64,000 nucleotides of DNA from Guillardia theta CCMP2712 (Eukaryota; Cryptophyceae; Pyrenomonadales; Geminigeraceae): assembly GCF_000315625.1 (NCBI RefSeq), contig NW_005434584.1, forward strand, positions 32,041 through 96,040. The letters run 5' to 3'. The position numbers and the translations under genes are program-made. The notes under the pieces are model-generated. The model saw only the letters and a program-made list of their open reading frames with translations, was not told the origin of the DNA and ran no database searches. Below are positions 45,701 to 53,373 of this stretch, piece after piece. Numbering within the stretch: position 1 is the first letter of the stretch; every line of letters starts with the position of its first letter.

Positions 45701-46270
45701 ACCATCACCGTGGTCTCAGGAGGAAGCGGATATCTGTCGTCCGCTAAGATCCATGCATGCGGCAGTTCAACAAGGTGCAACTATACTATCGCGACTGAGA
45801 ACACCTGCTCTTTGACCTTCACTTCCACTCTCGGCTCTGCCGTGAGCGAGATGTATCTCAATGAGACTGTAGCTACTCGGGCGCTTGGAGGACAGCTCAC
45901 TGGTCTGACATCCTCGAGCAGCAGGTTCGTCTTGCAGAAGACGCAGTCAAGAAAAGTTTCTTTGGTATTGCCAACCTCTACGCCGGGAGGACCTGTCACA
46001 ACAACTACCACCACACCATCATCAAGCTCTACGAATGTCGGTGCCATCATCGGAGGAGTGGTGGGAGGAGTGGTCGGAGCTGCCTTCCTTGCATTCATGG
46101 CATACAAGTTTCTGGCCCCGGCTGCTGTAGCTAAGCCTCCACTTGAGGAGATGGTTCCTGTATACCTCCCACAGACCTATCCCGTTCTCCCTGTCGACTA
46201 CGCCTCTGCTGCTCCCATGCCCGTCCAGACGCCTCTCTACGGTCAGCAGCCGATGGCGTATGGAATGTAG
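33731..46270 (+). CDS. Giant secreted/type I membrane SRCR repeat protein, copy B
   Basis: A single 4,179-codon frame without introns. Residues 1 to about 21 form a signal peptide (VWLFLACCCSVAVHA). Residues about 1,245-2,640 carry around eleven repeats with the core GxGYxxxP, such as GGSGYTETP, QGSGYVSIP and YGYTSAP. Residues about 2,800-3,660 hold short beta modules with YIQIDNEIML and a downstream R.Q.GT..AHA-like end; one more is near 3,920. One SRCR domain (3,087-3,188) is nested in a module. Residues about 4,103-4,128 (VGAIIGGVVGGVVGAAFLAF) are a membrane helix, followed by a Pro/Tyr-rich tail ending QPMAYGM. The topology indicates a cell-surface protein with a huge exposed part, perhaps for adhesion or recognition. 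Function is unknown. Two in-frame ATGs follow the first within five codons, so the exact start is open. Confidence 0.9.
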   Translation: MFMQMSVWLFLACCCSVAVHADRQSFTVGSTTTVGTIAEMAQLHFDYGVKDLKATNFKIYWGQLGNTLTKTKQTSILSPGHVVEVYMPGFTGGSNFFGASRGSTPSTESTISWMSQQNSIVISQSVQEPWQQAISSDLSLSVSGPGAVGCMGIVGDVSSNEVGMYLNYDTSSKQNGLGPLPPLGGINEEWHQMAFVSVYEKPATTSSDCSGVSLSAFASTTCSTANLVYQVPFDKYKSQRFGSDRPRLPVRKEAGAIGVTKNPTFVYAAAAGNTDGINQAVCITVTIVPSMTIYSSPTASTPTTFTISGLTGSGTPDQVTSLYQNKCQCEGNQEGLFPTRFQSISYGNQLGKGDFVQAAGSLTFQLLPGMYIQAGEVVIFSFQLKTPGTVSAASKSISISMSGKYCQISDFCTGATGQSITLGPVTFNPSTKILQAVGNKIRATMFQSSSDTGSLSNMFVTLVPNFDIQTSSILTFTGLCGTQEFGTKVNMVGNRFAGGNPLTSKCSTSSFPTETDIGDPSLGYTGPTMDWSQSSGTLKLTLTKALAAEGTYAFAWSWRVSDKENSACTMTVSLTTGPNLVQNEAVTNLGGSVGLVEKPSFIKYRIGQVTTRPDVTNYICVTLKTNFNLQTYLNAGQYNEASITLSGLSGSQAQENSNPDIDHCPSFDWNAHSLVTPSQASTAYFTSAVTAGSPNKVAKFAAGVAKLVLNPAQNLPANHEIKFAIPLKNSKVAQPCQTVTLTFNALYQSQNSQVSYAATQTVQMVVSPVNRALQDGEMDGDACPLKVYDKGFLTRLITQQTPLIQENNVLTISLRSNVDLGLNGYGATITIAGLTGTDTTQTSLTALSPASTDYYSPIIQKTEWSQSNGQMIIHLPSSSTCQMPIKGTTTNCMMAGWTYVLQYAFVNSQTQQSNPAVSISASFADDEQTKSQTATLPLSSYKHPLFLTSNLLNKYEIGQLYPAPGAVNPVCVTLRPNKNIVKQTKFTLTGLPMFTSTSTVDFYDEYGIHPLSSTSLRGYFTTISGNNIADKADYDNGNGQIQFQFVTKTLILGTKYKFCFRMINQNSAYKNGGSCPSVSLIVSSSDAPSAAPGVQTYTMKQDDVKRVYGYESEPSSCAGYIVNPSFPLATIRSSSNVTSNTVWMTVELQPNYALTTSQAVTVASLTGFIASPDTFTCWISRNGEYVNVAANDVSGNIHASDFESTCTFKQNEFKMTYQQSPNLPVYNPYFNVNAMRSNGIYEIVVLSGGSGYTETPTVVICGSEFYLSSTCTANNVMYGVGQGATATATISGGAVTAITITDPGHGYSITPVVIVIPAATETATVTAAKAQAYLYDRSIYTVQFQIQNPSAEQSALALSIQATFNFPSQAIVSGTQTNGLQMIASSSDVVLNIVPQVRLFAGDSLLVNLPAYEVEESGPLFGVQSSNPAFTTFTSQLEWELFGSSEDKARAYLSKGYVADGNTHRSGDADVDGVFVLSPSDDGYKKNKDLCWSHKQCPWGASDYDVGDQASYTLSKVQFAGPSPLGYTHEACYTASVSASQSDYVGMQISCRNNAFSASTTPGSSVTAIKVKFAGLYEVTAQASAQTVTISQSDAGSGSSASASISYQVARLSLHTGDLANCQSITFSATAGTQLIAAKAEVVMSIVASTTDVRYRIDITNPGLYTTFPTATCTGANAPTIKLEMSVATVSVTSQGSGYVSIPSVILSAAPTGVTVTSAPVFEVIMSSANQNIITQTILDYNPYYSPTPCFLVGQEFPSSFLSDCSINVKENVGQYTGMTAMIGSKEYLIKQGAGGVYWVVDSNGNKPRNVDIANKPYTIYTQLELIVAKSARVEPGESVSITIPGYRFKSYPKDVNAYITPSTDDASNTTRYYFATTLPVKSSYVKGYGVSGMVITGGTLAGDCSIKYVEGPQSMGGNKPEVRFISGTTSKFEITYAGSGYTTPPRFIGQCVTSTGTTSYFNGVFLLSGNSGVRRVEVAVQGNNCPSGTTVTIETPNPSGSYIDGLTGLTYVGQQASAIVLLNGNSVSQVVLQNAGSGYISAPLVTFPATCNAQANAYISQNFSSTIAMRYETGNSFLYEWNRDQTDTLTGLYASEFSSVSMFSLETAASGSAEIKSGYVVSIAVTNAGSTCNNPKVTVDTPAGMSSTAQAQAEPKTINNVLQSINVTYSGYGYTSAPSVTITGCGSASAEAFLSYSNVDVLVGGSTSYSSFRGVSPYQVTQSSSNSYKTVNPVTSAMDSPVLVGFNEACSNGQTEAYTWEQSTYMNSRVTGVTITSAGAGYTFKGTNVTFTASPLGTSNMYATAKGVPTWSFPPRTTATGAVITLNTNVLLYKGGTLSTATGCDNVVLLFSYPERLGGTQLQIKITSVAFKTSQINQQGSGYASIPYVYDILFSDGRYFLKDGYTGATGNCIPQYFAIDMTRLTNLASGVGLVIDGVYMTQGGYGYDTAPTVTFDCKSCTITTQAVATATLESGCFNGQCTQPSYANAFFSPVNRKNIQVCQASNPASNDYRTRKTLQMRVSSGQSAIQYSSSTAYAAKRNRGFMASAGSLNFYISTQNLLSATCTPPQVVVEPPTSRSGVAAHVELVVESARVDSYLSQSPSSAADLPAQAAQYKLAIRTVNPGSGYITAPRVSFVSVGSTPCSTTGLTVAAALQGGMSVSTVRIAEYPSYICPAQTYYLNPTTKTLTTTQSQGAAVITWDRKSNAPYVVDGGYGYSFGSQPLVLSWASCGSTTVVIFFEDTKSIDGQGPFPSFWPGDMSVDQSVWRNHAGEVTGVDLLYESRHFFSNPTVPTPQTFLNVNIAARSLKQAGLISAKSNDLRATTNIELPVEDASPFKANDLILIDSEIFKVGTVTGNTITVTERALGGSAREAHSPGASVVLFYPGTALEKALPASVAGVLETVYVASAVGFAVESSIAINDEFMLVAGVDAATNTLSVHRGYTQADGTKTPAHSAASLVGLYNPLAAVARTQASITATATTLSVFVTRGFTANTYIQIDNEIMLITTLGSKSFTVLRAQAYTQAASHAKGAEYRAVNVETITLLPTALSTQLSSTATSMTVSSSVGLKVGEYMELHSDASSIRLVNCRQDGCCRVEVKHEGSWGTVCDDSFTDTNAQVVCRQLGCPTEGAMQVQSFGGGSGPIWMDDVSCSGSEAALPLCTFRGWGSHNCGHSEDVGVCCQGGCTARGTELVNVTSISGNTIGIKRGLFGTSATDWPVHTVASVATDALQLSASLNSENASIPTDTTALGLQIDDYLLVNNEILGVSNFTKSSIQVTRGQQGSTTQTHDAVYVQKAYGPTTVNSSILTLSADITDNATSIETAGYSVLTAGTYIQIEDEVLYVRNAPTSSVVAVESANITNRSSHAADQVIYIVSNPTYIRSSIDHVTTTIPVQSITGFSSGQYVRVESELMLVNSVITSSNSLNVTRALIPEPHNAGKVLSVYDSIYVNDQLQIVPGDFVVVNNEIDYVIASSSKLLTIKPGQFGSVPKIPSSSDVVTVASRTGLKNAILLAAIMFNATSMIVNDATGLFLNDVVAIGQERVQIKSLSNNLVGVIRGVQGTFAANHAEGTSVNFIEQSTTVLASTWTQTSRRRLLQSLSAGISAAATSLTVSGTLPAQGTNILVEHENMLVLTVDKAAKTITASRGKQGTTVIAHNASAEIVLSIGAQFFIETIITATGVLQSISGSNSGLYARPIITNPDTADATPMLYLDSIAVINSPTKLQKAPVLSLNYLAPALTAYTGVNPDLIVPSLSYPVIYNPAKYSTDPLYYQDRMDGYDLMRPNSPVLESSSNRINGTSPVYVLDSFGQMLGDHVVGSESIAVTLQALTSAISTNPVLSSTASSSLTTKASYKVTQQSSSLGSVWGPPSKVYSPFLGYSIKSVAASGVQSPATLKVALTSATATSLELSAAVAYITVNSFIRIDNEVMKVTAVSGVILTVVRGQRYTYATTHNQDAEVYSDCVGRLYAEPSLEGGEPAVLDFDGTTITVVSGGSGYLSSAKIHACGSSTRCNYTIATENTCSLTFTSTLGSAVSEMYLNETVATRALGGQLTGLTSSSSRFVLQKTQSRKVSLVLPTSTPGGPVTTTTTTPSSSSTNVGAIIGGVVGGVVGAAFLAFMAYKFLAPAAVAKPPLEEMVPVYLPQTYPVLPVDYASAAPMPVQTPLYGQQPMAYGM
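42989..43294 (+). other. SRCR domain of copy B
   Basis: Residues 3,087-3,188 read RLVNCRQDGCCRVEVKHEGS, WGTVCDD, AQVVCRQLGCPTEG, GGGSGPIWMDDVSCSGSEAA, CTFRGWGSHNCGHSEDVGVC. This is a complete SRCR domain, a fold used by animal and algal surface proteins for ligand binding. It interrupts a beta module: GEYMELHSD lies before it and TELVNVTSISGNTIGIKRGL after it, which together would form one YxxIDNExMxVTxxxGNTxTVxR unit. Confidence 0.92.
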
Positions 46271-47139
46271 GTTGAATAGATAGTTCTTTCATGATCTGAC
46301 CGAGCTCAGTCGTTGCGCTCTGTTCATCTCTTTTCCTGTTTTTTCTTCGTGAGTAAAAATCAAAGATAATTTCGACCTGCTGTACATAAGAAGCGAATCG
46401 AAAGCAGTAGGCTAAACACAAGCAAACATCTGTATCACGGTGAAAATAGGCATCACAAATGCAGAATACCACTTGCACTGTCACTTCAACATCAAAGAGA
46501 GAGAGGAATCTGTGTCATATTGATGGTTGAATGTTAGTTGGAAGTCAGCTGAAGGCAGAAGGTCACTAAGCCAGTGACAGTGCTTGAGGGTTGATCATGA
46601 AGAAGAGCAGAAACGTATGTCAGGTGAAATCTCCAGTTCAATCTAGTGATGAAGCTCAGACGATTCGGTTTGACTGCCCAGAAATTGATGAAATCCATCA
46701 AACTGTTTCACTACTCCCACAGAAACGAGAAGATTGGACAACGCACTAATTGAAAGTGTCGTGGAGCCAACCATGATGGATGTCCTTGACCTGACGAGAC
46801 TGAATATTTCCTCACTCCCGCTGCAACACGGAGATGCCCTGCCGCAGTGCAATACATCCTCTTCAGCCCATACAGCGCTTGAAGCCCTTACCTGCTCCAG
46901 TTTATGCGGCGCAGATGTGGCTCAAACCTTAAACTCCCTGTTAACTCTTGCTGGTGCAACTCATTTGGACTTATATAGGATGCGAGAACAAGTCGTAAGA
47001 TATCGACTGAATATTTTAACAAGCATATCACTGACATATCTCAGCGTTTGTGAGATCACTGATATCTCTCAGCGGGTGAATGAGGAGAAGGAGATAGCAA
47101 AGAGCTACCCCTGACCTGTATCTCCTGTTTGAGAAAGCC
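46271..47139. other. 3' flank of copy B
   Basis: Partly the inverted match of 12,401-13,662, with insertions and deletions. A 126-codon frame at 46,734-47,114 shows no recognisable family. I see no AATAAA close to the stop codon of copy B. Confidence 0.5.
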
Positions 47140-47315
47140 ATCCATATTGACGGCACATGCTGGTGGAGTTCTATGCTCAATAGTACGGGCACTGCCAGAA
47201 GTTTGAGCCCATCTACAACAAGATTGCCTCCCTCCTGCGCTTAGAGAAAGTCAACGTGATGCTGGCCAAGATGGATGCGATCGACGAACCGAGACTTTCA
47301 CAGTCAATGCAAGTT
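47140..47315 (+). pseudogene. Protein disulfide isomerase fragment
   Basis: MLVEFYAQ, a TAG at 47,181-47,183, YGHCQKFEPIYNKIASLLRL and MLAKMDAIDEPRLSQSMQV repeat the a domain seen at 12,230-12,400 in reverse. The stop codon is shared with the left arm, while the first active-site Cys is Tyr here and Cys there. Homology then jumps into the relic E region. Confidence 0.8.
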
Positions 47316-47429
47316 TCATCTCCTCTACATCAACTCACGAACGGACAATGTCACTCAGTAGGGAACTGGAATGCTTATAAGATCTCACCATACATTTATG
47401 TGGCAAACAAGAAATGCTGCTCTCGTCAC

Positions 47430-47660
47430 GTTTGCTACCGCACAACCAACAACTACCCCGACGTTACTCGCGCTCGCTGCCTGCAATGGAGTTGCAGATG
47501 TCACGGTTGTCGTTCCAGATACTGTTTTTCGGCTCTGGTTGGTGTTGGTGTTGGTGTCACATCAACCCCAAAGATAAAAGAGCTGGCGGTAAGAGATGTA
47601 GTTGTCAGTGTGTCAGCCTGGAGGTAGGTGGAGCTGTTTGAGGAATTCCTGACCGCGGGG
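47430..47660 (-). pseudogene. Relic E': 3' end of a C-type giant gene
   Basis: Inverted counterpart of 10,600-10,870. The minus strand reads NSSNSSTYLQADTLTTTSLT and GVDVTPTPTPTRAEKQ. It carries the same frame break as the left copy, so the relic was already broken before the arms were duplicated. Confidence 0.7.
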
Positions 47661-47825
47661 TGAATAAATCTCGGTCTGAATGTGAATCTCTGATGATGTA
47701 GCAACTCCGTGCAATGAACGAAGCATATCATCTGGAAAACTATTTCCTCCCTATTCCCTTTCACTACTGCATCTACCAGAAACCTGTCTTCACATTCCAG
47801 TTTGATTTGGTTTGCCCATGGTTCC

Positions 47826-48547
47826 AATGATTTCTCCTCCCCCCCTCTAAGCTTTTGAGTTTAGTCTTAGCACACAACACTTTATAAAATCTTATCACAC
47901 ATCCAACATATTATTCTACATCAAGATCTCGAATACGTGTGTGAGCATCGCCTCGATCACATGAATGCATTTCTGCACTCATCATCTATCATTTCCTTTT
48001 CCATTTACGAATGTTGGTCGATTTCTTTCTCATCTTCTCACTTCATGTATTCTGAATGCACATTCTTATCCTTTCCTTCCAAGAACCCTTCCCACGTTGC
48101 GACGTTTTACCTAGAATTTCAAGGATCTGAATAGCCGTGTACCCGAAGGCAACTAAACTGGGGTGTAAGGACGCTACTACTCCCTTTCAGATCAGATCAG
48201 ACTGATTGAAAGAGTCCCATCTGCCGACAACGGAGGATGAGATCGCCTTGCAAAGGTACCAGACAGGATTCCATGCACAGCCTCTGAGGGCCGAACATTG
48301 AGCGCTGCTTCCATGAACAAGCGCTAGCTGGCAGCATGACACCAGCGGAGGTCATCGACAATTGACTGATAAATGCTGGTACCACAATTTAGCGAAGAAA
48401 TAGGTCATTTGGAACGGGATACAGAAATATGTCTGTAACTTTTCAATATCACAGATGACATTTCAAAGATCAAACACAAAACGCATGACAAACATGACCA
48501 AGTGAAAAAAAACTCGAGCCTGGCGGAGAGAGAGGTGGGGTGGGAGA
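47826..48547. other. Stretch without a recognisable gene
   Basis: Upstream region of the glycosyltransferase gene. Short frames only. Confidence 0.4.
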
Positions 48548-49762
48548 ATGGCGAACCGGATTATGCATGCAGCGATTGGGTCAGCATCACGTCAGAGAAT
48601 GGGCAGCAGACGATGGAAGAGCTTGTCAATACAAGCGATGTTTGTCTTCTCACTTATGTGTACCTTTTTGGTACCATTTCTGTTGACAACACGCGAAGTA
48701 GTTCCGATTAAGATTGAGACTACACCAGTCCCGTGTGATGGTTTGCAGCCAAAGGATTTGACTTGGGTTGGCCCTTTGCACTCTAGTTTCTATGCAGGAG
48801 GAAGAATCATCGAAAGAGAAGACTCCCTGGAGTTGGCGAAGAAGCGCTGCCAAGAAAACATCACTAGCGGGTGTGTTGGGCTGACAGGGAATTTTATAAG
48901 TCGTTCCAAGTCCGAAGTATCGTGGACGTGGGAGCTCAGGGGTCCAGACCTAGACAAGGAAGAGAAAGTTATGTGGGTTGCACCGTCGAGCACATGCGAA
49001 AAGACCTTCGTGTACAATCGTGAATTGATAAATCAGACCGATTGTTGTCCTGTTGTAAAGCATTTGCCAAAGATATTTTACATCAATCTCAGGCATCGAT
49101 TAGATCGAAGAAAGCATTTACTGGAAAGCCTTTCATCGAAAGGTGTCAACATCAGCAGGAATGTAATACGGCACTTGGGAGTCAACAGAGCTGAATTTCA
49201 TAATATAACGGAGATTGTGTCAAAGCTGGAAAAAGTCCATGTAGACGCAGACATTTTGAATCAATCAATGTCGAATGAACACCTTAATTTCACTAGCGAG
49301 CGATTCAAGGGAAAATTTGCAAGTTGGGAATCACACAGACTTGTCTGGGAAAGAATTTCGCAGATGCAAGGGGCAGACGATTGGTACATTGTGCTTGAAG
49401 ACGATGTGATCATGATCGACGAACAGGACGTTTTGAAACAAAAGTTGAGTATCACATTATGTTTATATCCCTCAGTGGAAGTCATTTACTTGACAGGCCG
49501 ACAGGTTCCAAACTTTCTTCCGGGCAATGTGGTGCAATACCTTGGGGTAGACGCGTATGCACTTTCAGGACTTGCAGCACAGAAACTTTTACGTCACACT
49601 TCATTGGCAAGTCACGAGGTTACGACGCCAGCGCTAGATGCACATCTATCATTACTGGTGAGCAAGAAAGTCGTTGATGCAAGAATGATTTTGGGAGGCC
49701 CCCGGAACTCATTTGCCAATGCGTGGAGCAAGTTCAGTTCAGATATCGAAGTTGGTAGGTAG
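48548..49762 (+). CDS. Glycosyltransferase family 25-like, type II membrane protein
   Basis: A 404-residue intronless frame. Residues about 27-47 (QAMFVFSLMCTFLVPFLL) form a single N-terminal membrane anchor, as in Golgi or ER glycosyltransferases. The catalytic part begins near residue 173 with PKIFYINLRHRLDRRKHLLE, the usual opening of family 25 (INL..R.DR), and includes the acidic site WYIVLEDDVIM near residue 280 (LEDD). Several N-glycosylation sites (NIT, NQT, NIS, NQS, NFT) fit a lumenal location. The family transfers galactose or glucose to protein or lipopolysaccharide acceptors; the substrate here is unknown. The ATG is in a good context (GAGAATGG), and AATAAA follows the stop by about 56 bp. 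Confidence 0.8.
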   Translation: MANRIMHAAIGSASRQRMGSRRWKSLSIQAMFVFSLMCTFLVPFLLTTREVVPIKIETTPVPCDGLQPKDLTWVGPLHSSFYAGGRIIEREDSLELAKKRCQENITSGCVGLTGNFISRSKSEVSWTWELRGPDLDKEEKVMWVAPSSTCEKTFVYNRELINQTDCCPVVKHLPKIFYINLRHRLDRRKHLLESLSSKGVNISRNVIRHLGVNRAEFHNITEIVSKLEKVHVDADILNQSMSNEHLNFTSERFKGKFASWESHRLVWERISQMQGADDWYIVLEDDVIMIDEQDVLKQKLSITLCLYPSVEVIYLTGRQVPNFLPGNVVQYLGVDAYALSGLAAQKLLRHTSLASHEVTTPALDAHLSLLVSKKVVDARMILGGPRNSFANAWSKFSSDIEVGR

Positions 49763-49817
49763 CATGAAGTAAAAAAAAGTCACTTCACAAAATCGACAGG
49801 AATGTACAATTTCAATC

Positions 49818-49823
49818 AATAAA
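49818..49823 (+). promoter_or_regulatory. Possible polyadenylation signal AATAAA
   Basis: AATAAA followed by further A residues about 56 bp after the glycosyltransferase stop codon. Position fits a transcript end; not proven. Confidence 0.5.
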
Positions 49824-50878
49824 AAAACTTAACTTGATTACATCGTCCTATTATCAAACCTGGCATCTAACTCTCCCTAGTTATTCGATCATATTCCCTC
49901 ATTGGATGCACTCTGTTCAGGAATGAACGAAAATATATGTTCAGTGTCTGTGTGCCTTCTACCACACGGGTTGGTGGACATTCTTTTTATTGACCTTTTT
50001 TTTCATGAATAGACTAAATTCTCTAACTAATGATTTATATATACAAAGAAGCAAATCACCTCAGATTGATTCCATAGGAAGTATGAAAGACAGCGAAATT
50101 CTTCTAGGTTTTCGCAGTAGAACTGACCTTCATCAGGCTAGATTGCACCCTCATGCTTTTCCTGATCGATGCACCGCAGCCGCTCGCGTGCCGCTCAGTA
50201 GGTAGCGTAGGACGCACTGCATCATCCGTTGTGCTTGCTTGTCTCTTAAATACGATGTTTCTTCATGAACGTGGTCAGAAAATGTGAAATAAGAAGCAGA
50301 GCCGCTCCAGTCACATTTGAGAATTTCATCAAGAACAAGAAGTTTCTACATGTTCGCACCGTAGATGATGTTGAAGCTATGCCAGGCTTGCAAACCTCTT
50401 GACTCCAAAACTGGAAGAAACATGTTAAAACTGGAAGAAACATGTTGCATTGGAGCCTCAGTTGTGGCATGTGCTCGTGGCGGCTTCGCAAGCCGCTTCC
50501 CAGTATGCTGCGTCCTCGGACTCAGGACGAGTGAGATCAAAACCATCGACGGTCGCATTGAAAGACCGCCACATTCCTCTCCTTCCTCTACACTGTGACT
50601 GTATGCAAGCCAATCAGGTAAGATAGATTTAACACTGTACGGTCTTTACACCTTTATCGAGCTGATGTCAGTGTCGGGCCATGTGGAGACCCGACCTAGG
50701 TTCATCTGTCGGAGTGAATTAAGAGGCTGTCTCAATCAAACTCCCGGAGAACCATCACATCGAGTCTTTCGCGTGTCCGCTCTATCGATGAGACAAGCAA
50801 TGGATGCAAGAGCTGCGAGGAAAGCTGCAGACAAGAAGACTTCGATCCAAGACCAGACCGTTACTGGGGTACGGTAGC
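49824..50878. other. Stretch without a recognisable gene
   Basis: Short frames only. AAACTGGAAGAAACATGTTA is doubled in tandem (period 21 bp) at about 50,407-50,448. Confidence 0.4.
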
Positions 50879-52378
50879 TTACGCCTCGATCACTCTATGA
50901 AGATCTTCAAACCCGCGAGCGACGTCGAAGACCTCGGCGTAGACATCGTCGATCTCAACGTAGAGCGACTTGTTGCTGAGCTTCTGTTGCGTCTTGTCGT
51001 CATGCCATAGGTAGTACCATGAGAACTCGAACCATCTGCCTGTGTAGTAAGAGATCATGTGTGTTCTCAGTAGCTCCCGCAAGCCATCCCGGTAGAAAGA
51101 TCTCGGTTGTCGTCGAATGTGCTGAGGCTGAGCGACAAACATGGCACAACAAGACCAGAACAGCTCAGGACCAGAGCCGTACTTGCCGGACATCGGGCCC
51201 CCATGCTCATGCTGCAGCTCTTGGAACCGATCAATCGCCTGCCAGAGAAGCTTTGGAGATTCCTCCCAATGCGAAAGCGTGCGAGATGCTCGCGAACGAA
51301 ATCCCAACGAAGGTCGAAGAGAGCCGGCGACTCTTTTCAAGCTTGCAGTCATGTGCTGTCCTGACAAGTCATGGAGGGTCTAGTCTCCCGCTCATACGAG
51401 TTCAAGGTGTACTGCTGCCAGCAGAGAGGCTCTCTCCAGATCGTGTCATAGCAGCTGTTGAGAGACACCACGGTAGCTGAGAACTCCATCAGAACCGCAT
51501 GAGACGGCAGAGCTGCAAGCTCAGGATAAACCAGCTGATGCGTGTTAGGGTCCACAAGCTGCGACGCCAACCCCAGGTAGTAAGCCCTGGACCGCTTGTA
51601 CACTGGTCGCCTCTGACTGTGCCAACTCTCGATGCCATGGTCATGCATGAACACCATCAACATGGGCAGGTTGTCATAGAACTCTTCGATGTGCGAGAGG
51701 TACACGGCTGCCTCGTTTCCTCTGTTGGGCACCAACGCTCTCTCTACCACAGTGATGCCACACGGCAAGCCAGCAGTGGGCTCCGAGCTTAGCAAGCCTT
51801 TCAGGTTGATCCCTACGTCCATCCTCCGGTAGAGGTAGACGATGCTGTTGGTCAAGCCCATGAACGCAATGTCCTCCACCACCTTCATAGTCCAGCTCGC
51901 ATCCCTCATCGCCACCACCACGTGCACTGACCCTTCAGGAAGCGGATACCGCAGACATCTGTCTGGTCCAGCCGACCTGGTGACAGTCGAAGAGCACAAG
52001 CTCTCTCCGTCGCTGGCTGATATGCCTGCCGAAGCCAGGGGGTCCATGCAGGTCTGAAACTTTGAGCGAGCATGCTCTCTTCCTCGGCACGTGACTAGGG
52101 TCTGGTTGGTGAAGCACAAGTTGGGCCCTCCCCTAGTCGACCCGTTGAACTCGCTCTTAACGGCTTCCGGTAGCAGATGAATCGCCACCTATGCTGCAAG
52201 CGCTTGGGTTGGACGTCTTAGGGTCGAAGTCAGGATCGAAGAGAGTCTTCCTTCCTCCTATTGACTTTGCGAAAGCCAAAACAGCCATTATCGCGTGCTC
52301 CTGGCTGTGAAAGACCCACATGACAGCAACATTGGAGAGGAGGAGGAGGAGGAGGAGCACGAGCCTAGCGCAAGACAT
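50879..52378 (-). pseudogene. DUF3431-like secreted or anchored protein, in three frames
   Basis: Three overlapping minus-strand frames give one protein. The first (52,378-52,157) starts MSCARLVLLLLLLLSNVAVM, a signal peptide or anchor. The second (52,188-51,349) holds VHVVVAMRDASW, NRGNEAAVYLSHIEEFYDNL and MVFMHDHGIESWH. The third (51,367-50,879) holds SCCAMFVAQPQHIRRQPRSF and ends DLHRVIEA. The order matches DUF3431 proteins as I know them, a family tied to surface glycan biology only by loose association. Frame changes near 52,170 and 51,360 mean two indels or unrecognised short introns; I find no clear GT-AG pair. The 3' third is repeated in reverse at 52,815-53,340. Confidence 0.55.
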
Positions 52379-52814
52379 CGAGTCAGCATAGCGTCACTAT
52401 CAGCAACCCTCGCTTCCTCCCTCACCTTGTCCTGTACGGCTTCCTACAGGCGGCAAGGGCTCTTGCGCTACCCATGCACAAGTCCAGGGGAGTCAAGCTG
52501 CTGGTCAAGATGTTGCGGGGAAATGGCGGGAGCGCGCGTGGCAGAAGACTAATTGTGGTCTATATCCATGTTTCTGTCCCTCGATCTTTCACTATTGTTT
52601 ACTCTCCGGCGGGCCTGGCTTGCTTTTTCTTCATTTTGTATCTTTTACTCCGGCAATGATATGCGCTCGTGGCGGCTTCACATGCTGGATGGCGGGGACG
52701 GGCTTGCTGGTACTGCTTCAGGCGTCTCTAGTGACTCACCTCTCCTACCGCAAGCCTGCCAGCCTACCAGGGATCTGAAAGTCACAAGGTGAAGCCCGTC
52801 GGATCGACGAGGCA

Positions 52815-53340
52815 GTGCATGACGACTACGAGCGAGAGACGAACAGATCTCTTCATAACATGACCGGTCAAGACTCGCTCGACAGGATCTATCAAGCTGT
52901 GATCTCACTACCGGAGCGATGGAAGTCTCGGAGGGGTCGGCGGCTTGTATGGGAAGAGCCTCATCAGGTATTCCAGCAGTCCGAGAGGCTCTTCGGATCC
53001 TTACACGCAAGACTCGGGCGAGCAAAGAGCGGGAGGTCGATCCCGTTTGCGTCATGCTGTGCGATGTTCATAGCGCAGAGGAAGCACATAAGAAGACAGC
53101 CGAAGCAGTTGTACAAGGAGAGCTTGTCCGCGCTTCTGTCGACTCACCTCCTCTCTCACCACACCGGTCGATGGTTCGAGTTCAACTGGGACAACCTGCT
53201 CTTCGATCCGTCAGGGTCGCTGGATGCCTCGAGAAGACGTCTGTACGTGGACATCGATGACGTTTACGCGCAAGTCTTCAACGAGACCAACGCGGTCGCT
53301 GATCTACAGGAGCTTATTGTCCTATTCGGATCAGGAGGTT
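52815..53340 (+). pseudogene. 3' fragment of a DUF3431-like gene
   Basis: The frame opens with DDYERETNRSLHNMTGQDSL, corresponding to YERETRPSMTCQDS in the gene at 50,879-52,378, and continues with ASCCAMFIAQRKHIRRQPKQ, HTGRWFEFNW and LYVDIDDVYAQVFNET. It lacks the N-terminal two thirds. Its stop is lost, and the frame runs on antisense into the Cys/His-repeat gene as far as 54,098. Sequence divergence from the other copy is large, so the duplication is old. It lies tail to tail with the repeat gene. Confidence 0.65.
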
Positions 53341-53373
53341 TGATGAGAGTTTGGTTTCATGTGATATTACAAG

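Larger units (their letters stand above)
34680..47825. repeat. Right arm of giant inverted repeat
   Basis: Reverse counterpart of 10,458-25,250. It begins inside copy B at GATCAAGTCACG and runs through the end of copy B, its 3' flank, a PDI piece and relic E'. It lacks about 1.27 kb of the left arm (10,958-12,226). Confidence 0.9.

Noticed and set aside
52150-52200. Intron between the first and second DUF3431 frames
   Set aside because: An AG acceptor can be found, but no convincing GT donor of matching phase in the upstream frame; left as a frame change.
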